NCBI RefSeq assembly: GCF_000004195.4
Contig: NC_030680.2
Coordinates: 149,058,545 to 149,122,544, forward strand
Length of the DNA: 64,000 nt
DNA from: Xenopus tropicalis
Lineage: Eukaryota; Chordata; Amphibia; Anura; Pipidae
Direction of reading: 5' to 3'
The notes beneath the pieces were generated by a model that was not told where the DNA came from, did no database searches, and saw nothing but the letters and a program-made list of their open reading frames with translations. Position numbers and translations under genes: made by a program. Below, piece after piece: positions 56,801 to 64,000 of this stretch (position 1 is its first letter; every line of letters starts with the position of its first letter).

Positions 56801-57910
56801 CTGTTTATTCCCAGGCATGGTATGGGCCGTAGGGCAAATGACAGTTTATTCCCAGGCATGGTAAGGGCAGTGGGGCAAATGACTGTTTATTCCCAGGCAT
56901 GGTATGGGCAGTGGGGCAAATGACTGTTTATTCCCAGGCATGGTATGGGCAGTGGGGCAAATGACTGTTTATTCCCAGGCATGGTATGGGCAGTGGGGCA
57001 AATGACTGTTTATTCCCAGGCATGGTATGGGCAGTGGGGCAAATGACTGTTTATTCCCAGGCATGGTATGGGCAGTGGGGCAAATGACTGTTTATTCCCA
57101 GGCATGGTATGGGCAGTGGGGCAAATGACTGTTTATTCCCAGGCATGGTATGGGCAGTGGGGGCAAATGACAGTTTATTCCCAGGCATGGTAAGGGCAGT
57201 GGGGCAAATGACTGTTTATTCCCAGGCATGGTAAGGGCAGTGGGGCAAATGACTGTTTATTCCCAGGCATGGTAAGGGCAGTGGGGCAAATGACAGTTTA
57301 TTCCCAGGCATGGTAAGGGCAGTGGGGCAAATGACTGTTTATTCCCAGGCATGGTAAGGGCAGTGGGGCAAATGACTGTTTATTCCCAGGCATGGTAAGG
57401 GCAGTGGGGCAAATGACTGTTTATTCCCAGGCATGGTATGGGCAGTGGGGCAAATGACAGTTTATTCCCAGGCATGGTAAGGGCAGTGGGGCAAATGACA
57501 GTTTATTCCCAGGCATGGTAAGGGCAGTGGGGCAAATGACTGTTTATTCCCAGGCATGGTAAGGGCAGTGGGGCAAATGACTGTTTATTCCCAGGCATGG
57601 TAAGGGCAGTGGGGCAAATGACTGTTTATTCCCAGGCATGGTATGGGCAGTGGGGCAAATGACTGTTTATTCCCAGGCATGGTATGGGCAGTGGGGCAAA
57701 TGACTGTTTATTCCCAGGCATGGTATGGGCAGTGGGGCAAATGACAGTTTATTCCCAGGCATGGTAAGGGCAGTGGGGCAAATGACTGTTTATTCCCAGG
57801 CATGGTATGGGCAGTGGGGCAAATGACTGTTTATTCCCAGGCATGGTAAGGGCAGTGGGGCAAATGACTGTTTATTCCCAGGCATGGTAAGGGCAGTGGG
57901 GCAAATGACG
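53845..57910 (+). repeat. 41 bp minisatellite, two homogeneous blocks around an old core
   Basis: Units contain CCCAGGCATGGTAAGGGCAG, TGGGGCAAATGACTG and TTTATT. Block 1 (53845-55450, ~39 units) has 40-41 bp variants with CAATTACTG. Block 2 (56650-57910, ~30 units) is more uniform. Between them (55451-56649) are strongly diverged units recognisable by GGCATGGTATGG, GGGCAATAGTGCACAT and CTGTAC-like phrases. Many units contain ATGGTAAGGG, which resembles a 5' splice site on the plus strand. Confidence 0.94.
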
Positions 57911-58650
57911 TCACGTGATTTAAAAATATACGTATTCGGTTCGGCCGGGCACATAGATTCGGCCGAATTCAAATCCTGCTGATAAAGGCTGAATCTTGGC
58001 TGAATCCCGAAACACAAGGCATTATGGGAACTGGGCTATTGGCTAGAGGAGAGCTGACTACTGCTCCATTGTTTCAGAGGTGCATGTAGTCAGAATGTGT
58101 AATATGAAAACTTGGTTAAAATGATTATTTTTTTTGTGTTATTGGGGTGATGTTACCCTTTAAAATGACTTGGCAGTGGCAGTCTGTAGGTTTGCCAGTA
58201 AAGGGCCAATCGGGGGGGGGGTTGCTAATTATTTTATTTAGTCGGTTTCATCCCCACAAAGACCAACAGCTTATACCCACAATGCACTTGTGTTAGAATA
58301 GCAGGGCCCTGATTCGTTGGCCCCCCACTGAAATCTGCTTTAATGTTCTCCTTGTGAGCCCCCGGCCTCTCCCCCTCTGGGGACCCCGGGCCCTTCCCTC
58401 CCCCAGCACCGATCAGCCAATCACATCCCATCAGCATCCAGAATATACATGTTCTTTCCCTTCCTCAGTCCCAACCCAATGGCTCTAAATCAGCAGGTTT
58501 GTCTTTCCTGAGTATTAGATATTCTGCTGAATATTCCCCCAATCACTGGCACTTATCCCCCAGCAGCACCTACACCCTTATATTAATTAGCAACATCTCC
58601 CTGAGCGACGTAACGAGGCTCCCAGCTAATTAGGTTTATGTGAATCTGTG
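57911..58650. other. non-coding sequence between arrays
   Basis: TTCGGTTCGGCCGGGCACAT and TTCGGCCGAATTC near 57937-57968 look like a dispersed element (GGCCGAAT family). No gene is recognised. Confidence 0.4.
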
Positions 58651-60551
58651 CCAGAAACAGAGAAAGGGACAGTTACACATAACTATAAACCCAGTGAGAA
58701 TGAGGGATGAATGGATATTGGGAAGTTGTATCAGGAGTCAGAACCAGCAGTGCAGGGAAGGGAAAGGGACAGACACAGTGACAGTTACACATAACTATAA
58801 ACCCAGTGAGAATGAGGAATGAATGGGTATTGGGGAGTTGTATCAGGAGTCAGAACCAGCAGTGCAGAGAAGGGAAAGGGACAGACACAGTGACAGTTAC
58901 ACATAACTATAAACCCAGTGAGAATGAGGAATGAATGGATATTGGGGAGTTGTATCAGGAGTCAGAACCAGCAGTGCAGGGAAGGGAAAGGGACAGACAC
59001 ATTGACAGTTACACATAACTATAAACCCAGTGAGAATGAGGGATGAATGGATATTGGGGAGTTGTATCAGGAGTCAGAACCAGCAGTGCAGGGAAGGGAA
59101 AGGGACAGACACAGTGACAGTTACACATAACTATAAACCCAGTGAGAATGAGGGATGAATGGATATTGGGGAGTTGTATCAGGAGTCAGAACCAGCAGTG
59201 CAGGGAAGGGAAAGGGACAGACACAGTGACAGTTACACATAACTATAAACCCAGTGAGAATGAGGAATGAATGGATATTGGGGAGTTGTATCAGGAGTCA
59301 GAACCAGCAGTGCAGAGAAAGGAAAGGGACAGACACAGTGACAGTTACACATAACTATAAACCCAGTGAGAATGAGGGATGAATGGATATTGGGGAGTTG
59401 TATCAGGAGTCAGAACCAGCAGTGCAGGGAAGGGAAAGGGACAGACACAGTGACAGTTACACATAACTATAAACCCAGTGAGAATGAGGAATGAATGGAT
59501 ATTGGGGAGTTGTATCAGGAGTCAGAACCAGCAGTGCAGGGAAGGGAAAGGGACAGACACAGTGACAGTTACACATAACTATAAACCCAGTGAGAATGAG
59601 GGATGAATGGATATTGGGAAGTTGTATCAGGAGTCAGAACCAGCAGTGCAGGGAAGGGAAAGGGACAGACACAGTGACAGTTACACATAACTATAAACCC
59701 AGTGAGAATGAGGAATGAATGGATATTGGGGAGTTGTATCAGGAGTCAGAACCAGCAGTGCAGGGAAGGGAAAGGGACAGACACATTGACAGTTACACAT
59801 AACTATAAACCCAGTGAGAATGAGGGATGAATGGATATTGGGGAGTTGTATCAGGAGTCAGAACCAGCAGTGCAGGGAAGGGAAAGGGACAGACACAGTG
59901 ACAGTTACACATAACTATAAACCCAGTGAGAATGAGGGATGAATGGATATTGGGGAGTTGTATCAGGAGTCAGAACCAGCAGTGCAGGGAAGGGAAAGGG
60001 ACAGACACAGTGACAGTTACACATAACTATAAACCCAGTGAGAATGAGGAATGAATGGATATTGGGGAGTTGTATCAGGAGTCAGAACCAGCAGTGCAGG
60101 GAAGGGAAAGGGACAGACACAGTGACAGTTACACATAACTATAAACCCAGTGAGAATGAGGAATGAATGGATATTGGGGAGTTGTATCAGGAGTCAGAAC
60201 CAGCAGTGCAGGGAAGGGAAAGGGACAGACACAGTGACAGTTACACATAACTATAAACCCAGTGAGAATGAGGAATGAATGGATATTGGGGAGTTGTATC
60301 AGGAGTCAGAACCAGCAGTGCAGGGAAGGGAAAGGGACAGACACAGTGACAGTTACACATAACTATAAACCCAGTGAGAATGAGGAATGAATGGATATTG
60401 GGGAGTTGTATCAGGAGTCAGAACCAGCAGTGCAGGGAAGGGAAAGGGACAGACACAGTGACAGTTACACATAACTATAAACCCAGTGAGAATGAGGAAT
60501 GAATGGATATTGGGGAGTTGTATCAGGAGTCAGAACCAGCAGTGCAGAGAA
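58651..60551 (-). repeat. 112 bp minisatellite, right copy in reverse orientation (~17 units)
   Basis: The reverse complement of the family at 12357-13785: CAGTTACACATAACTATAAA, CCCAGTGAGAATGAGG and GTATCAGGAGTCAGAACC. Units are exactly 112 bp and almost identical, without the indels seen in the left copy. Variation is mostly GGATGAATGG/GAATGAATGG and single substitutions. Confidence 0.96.
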
Positions 60552-60559
60552 GAGTTTGG

Positions 60560-61330
60560 TGTTAATGAAAGTTATTGACTTTGAAATAAGGGGCTGATTT
60601 ACTAAGGATCGTTACTGATTGATTCTCAGTAGCCTCGTTATGGATGGAGCCGTCGCTGGATTCCTGTGGATTTGACCAATATTTATTGGATCAACTTAAG
60701 ATGAACTTTTCCATTGTTTATTGTGGGATACTCACACAAGTTGGGGCTAATACATCCCGATAATAAATATCCATATTAATAAATTCCGTTCAATAACTGC
60801 AAATTCCTGCCCAATCAGAATGGCTGTAAATCTCATATAAATCAGTGTAGCGGCGCCGATCCGTTTCTAGGGAGAAGCCTCGGAGACGCACGGCTGTCCC
60901 GGTTGCTCGTTCCAGATGGCAGGAAAATGGAGCATATTAAGAAGCGACAATATTGTATATTTATGGCCCAAATTATTTTTGTCTGCGCGACTCCCTGGGA
61001 AATCAGCAAATATGGCTTTTGTTGCAGAAATAAACGAATTTTGCTGCTAATTTGGTGTCTTAGTTAATTACAGAGAGAGATGGAAGTAACTCATTTACCT
61101 GTTTCCTGTTAACGGCAAATCATAATTTAACCTCGTTATCTTTATTTTAACTGCCGTCAGGGGAAGTTATTTTCTTTTTATTTGAATTTTCAGCAATGTA
61201 TTTAACCCCGCCCAGAATCACCCCTGTCCCCCTCCATTTACGTACTGGGAAATGTCAACTGTCCCCCCAGTGTATCCCATATACAGCATGGAGCAATATA
61301 TTCATGTACCGAATGGGGGTGGTGCCCCCT
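60560..61330. promoter_or_regulatory. candidate conserved non-coding element
   Basis: About 750 bp of non-repetitive sequence between two arrays. It has AT-rich homeodomain-like sites (GTCTTAGTTAATTACAG, CAAATCATAATTTAACC), CCAAT-type GCCCAATCAGAATGG and a small CpG cluster (TGTAGCGGCGCCGATCCG). No coding exon is recognised. The call is based on complexity. Confidence 0.3.
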
Positions 61331-61364
61331 AATGTGATACATTTGCTAAAATTGTCATAGGAAT

Positions 61365-64000
61365 CATAGATTGTAAGCTCACTGGGGCAGGGAGTGATGG
61401 GAATCGAATAGGGACCTTAGATTGTAAGCTCACTGGGGCAGGGGCTGATGGGAATGGGATAGGGACCTTAGACTGTAAGCTCACTGGGGCAGGGACTGAT
61501 GGGAATGTGATAGGGACCTTATATTGTAAGCTCACTGGGGCAGGGACTGATGGGAATGGGATAGGGGCCTTAGATTGTAAGCTCACTGGGGCAGGGGCTG
61601 ATGGGAATGGGATAGGGACCTTAGATTGTAAGCTCACTGGGGCAGGGGCTGATGTGAATGTGATAGGGACCTTAGATTGTAAGCTCCCTGGGGCAGGGGC
61701 TGATGGGAATGTGATAGGAACCTTAGATTGTAAGCTCACTGGGGCAGGGGCTGATGGGAATGGGATAGGGACCTTAGATTGTAAGCTCACTGGGGCAGGG
61801 ACTGATGGGAATGTGATAGGGACCTTAGATTGTAAGCTCACTGGGGCAGGGGCTGATGGGAATGGGATAGGGACCTTAGATTGTAAGCTCACTGGGGCAG
61901 GAACTGATGGGAATGGGATAGGGACCTTAGATTGTAAGCTCACTGGGGCAGGGGCTGAAGGGAATGGGAGAGGGGCCTTAGATTGTAAGCTCACTGGGGC
62001 AGGGACTGATGGGAATGGGATAGGGACCTTAGATTGTAAGCTCACTGGGGCAGGGGCTGATGGGAATCGGATAGGGACCTTAGATTGTAAGCTCACTGGG
62101 GCAGGGGCTGATGGGAATCGGATAGGGACCTTAGATTGTAAGCTCATTGGGGCAGGGGCTGATGGGAATCGGATAGGGACCTTAGATTGTAAGCTCACTG
62201 GGGCAGGGACTGATGGGAATCGGATAGGGACCTTAGATTGTAAGCTCACTGGGGCAGGGGCTGATGGGAATGGGATAGGGACATTAGATTGTAAGCTCAC
62301 TGGGGCAGGGACTGATGGGAATGGGATAGGGACCTTAGATTGTAAGCTCACTGGGGCAGGGACTGATGGGAATGGGATAGGGACCTTAGATTGTAAGCTC
62401 ACTGGGGCAGGGACTGATGGGAATGGGATAGGGACCTTAGATTGTAAGCTCACTGGGGCAGGGGCTGATGGGAATGGGATAGGGACATTAGATTGTAAGC
62501 TCACTGGGGCAGGGACTGATGGGAATGGGATAGGGACCTTAGATTGTAAGCTCACTGGGGCAGGGACTGATGGGAATGGGATAGGGACCTTAGATTGTAA
62601 GCTCACTGGGGCAGGGACTGATGGGAATGGGATAGGGACCTTAGATTGTAAGCTCACTGGGGCAGGGACTGATGGGAATGGGATAGGGACATTAGATTGT
62701 AAGCTCACTGGGGCAGGGGCTGATGGGAATGGGATAGGGACCTTAGATTGTAAGCTCACTGGGGCAGGGGCTGATGGGAATGGGATAGGGACCTTAGATT
62801 GTAAGCTCACTGGGACAGGGACTGTTGGGAATGGGATAGGGACATTAGACTGTAAGCTCACTGGGGCAGGGGCTGATGGGAATGGGATAGGGACATTAGA
62901 CTGTAAGCTCACTGGGGCAGGGGCTGAAGGGAATGGGAGAGGGGCCTTAGATTGTAAGCTCACTGGGGCAGGGACTGATGGGAATGGGATAGGGACCTTA
63001 GATTGTAAGCTCACTGGGGCAGGAACTGATGGGAATGGGATAGGGACCTTAGATTGTAAGCTCACTGGGGCAGGGGCTGAAGGGAATGGGAGAGGGGCCT
63101 TAGATTGTAAGCTCACTGGGGCAGGGACTGATGGGAATGGGATAGGGACCTTAGATTGTAAGCTCACTGGGGCAGGGGCTGATGGGAATCGGATAGGGAC
63201 CTTAGATTGTAAGCTCACTGGGGCAGGGGCTGATGGGAATCGGATAGGGACCTTAGATTGTAAGCTCATTGGGGCAGGGGCTGATGGGAATCGGATAGGG
63301 ACCTTAGATTGTAAGCTCACTGGGGCAGGGACTGATGGGAATCGGATAGGGACCTTAGATTGTAAGCTCACTGGGGCAGGGGCTGATGGGAATGGGATAG
63401 GGACATTAGATTGTAAGCTCACTGGGGCAGGGACTGATGGGAATGGGATAGGGACCTTAGATTGTAAGCTCACTGGGGCAGGGACTGATGGGAATGGGAT
63501 AGGGACCTTAGATTGTAAGCTCACTGGGGCAGGGACTGATGGGAATGGGATAGGGACCTTAGATTGTAAGCTCACTGGGGCAGGGGCTGATGGGAATGGG
63601 ATAGGGACATTAGATTGTAAGCTCACTGGGGCAGGGACTGATGGGAATGGGATAGGGACCTTAGATTGTAAGCTCACTGGGGCAGGGACTGATGGGAATG
63701 GGATAGGGACCTTAGATTGTAAGCTCACTGGGGCAGGGACTGATGGGAATGGGATAGGGACCTTAGATTGTAAGCTCACTGGGGCAGGGACTGATGGGAA
63801 TGGGATAGGGACATTAGATTGTAAGCTCACTGGGGCAGGGGCTGATGGGAATGGGATAGGGACCTTAGATTGTAAGCTCACTGGGGCAGGGGCTGATGGG
63901 AATGGGATAGGGACCTTAGATTGTAAGCTCACTGGGACAGGGACTGTTGGGAATGGGATAGGGACCTTAGATTGTAAGCTCACTGGGGCAAGGAGTGTGC
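61365..64000 (-). repeat. 51 bp minisatellite (~52 units, runs off right edge)
   Basis: Units contain GATTGTAAGCTCACTGGGGC, AGGGGCTGATGGGAATGGG and ATAGGGACCTTA. The unit length is a multiple of three and its minus strand lacks stops in one frame, which gives a false 884-codon frame of 17-residue repeats. Marker variants recur exactly 1122 bp apart (22 units). TGTAAGCTC and GGGGCAGGG match the seed of the 77 bp array at 47250-50643, so both probably come from L2-like tails. Confidence 0.96.

Noticed and set aside
61365..63983. 884-codon minus-strand open frame of 17-residue KVPIPFPSAPAPVSLQS-like repeats
   Set aside because: The 51 bp unit is a multiple of three and lacks a stop in this frame. 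There is no signal, domain, splice context or non-repeat part, and unit changes ignore codon position.
1..64000. tRNA, rRNA or snRNA genes
   Set aside because: I looked for cloverleaf A/B-box patterns and conserved snRNA motifs and saw none that I could support.

Overview
The window is vertebrate nuclear DNA, almost certainly from a Xenopus frog (X. tropicalis is the more likely species, by inference). The evidence is a spliced orthologue of the vertebrate gene CCDC66, several dispersed repeats typical of Xenopus, and the absence of any bacterial or viral gene organisation. The dispersed repeats include a ~400 bp MITE with TTAAAGG-like ends, a MITE with TACAGGTATGGGATCC ends, and a SINE/LINE2-like tail ending GGCGCTTTATAAATAAATG. 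Coding sequence makes up only about 1-2% of the window. Roughly half is tandem minisatellite DNA in about 18 separate arrays with units of 13 to ~180 bp. That density suggests a distal or subtelomeric, recombination-rich part of a chromosome (inference).

Layout. 1-6000: the 5' part of CCDC66 on the minus strand. Seven exons have correct splice sites and matching phases, and the rest of the gene lies beyond the left edge. Intron 1 holds a G-rich 32 bp minisatellite. The start codon is at 5797, followed by a CpG-containing promoter that may be bidirectional, with a possible plus-strand exon at 5999-6171. 6200-6960: a short unique stretch with two CTCF-like sites. 6985-11815: a 49 bp AT-rich minisatellite (about 90 units), interrupted at 9990-10462 by a large nested palindrome. 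12357-13785: a 112 bp minisatellite. 13786-23780: a strange, indel-ridden region. Its right half is a noisy copy of the clean sequence at 23838-27430, so most of it looks like unpolished long-read sequence or a false duplication. 23838-26270: head-to-head 94 bp arrays and a ~180 bp array. 28010-28657: a secreted or Env-like open frame. 29345-29945, 31978-32997 and 34597-36351: arrays of 104, 20 and 13 bp units. 36713-39430: a MITE carrying its own internal tandem array, then a 130 bp array. 42307-46725: 47 bp and 19 bp arrays. 47250-50643: a 77 bp array grown from a SINE/LINE2-like tail. 53400-53760: a CpG island with good splice donors on both strands. 53845-57910: a 41 bp array. 58651-60551: the 112 bp family again, in the opposite orientation. 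61365-64000: a 51 bp array running off the right edge.

The only confidently identified gene is CCDC66, a centrosome/ciliary microtubule-associated protein. Human gene order (ERC2 lies upstream of CCDC66 and is divergent from it) suggests that the CpG island near 53.6 kb could be the 5' end of ERC2, but no ERC2 coding sequence is visible. The long open frames inside the arrays (up to 884 codons) are artefacts of stop-free repeat units. Array borders are read by eye and may be off by 10-30 bases.
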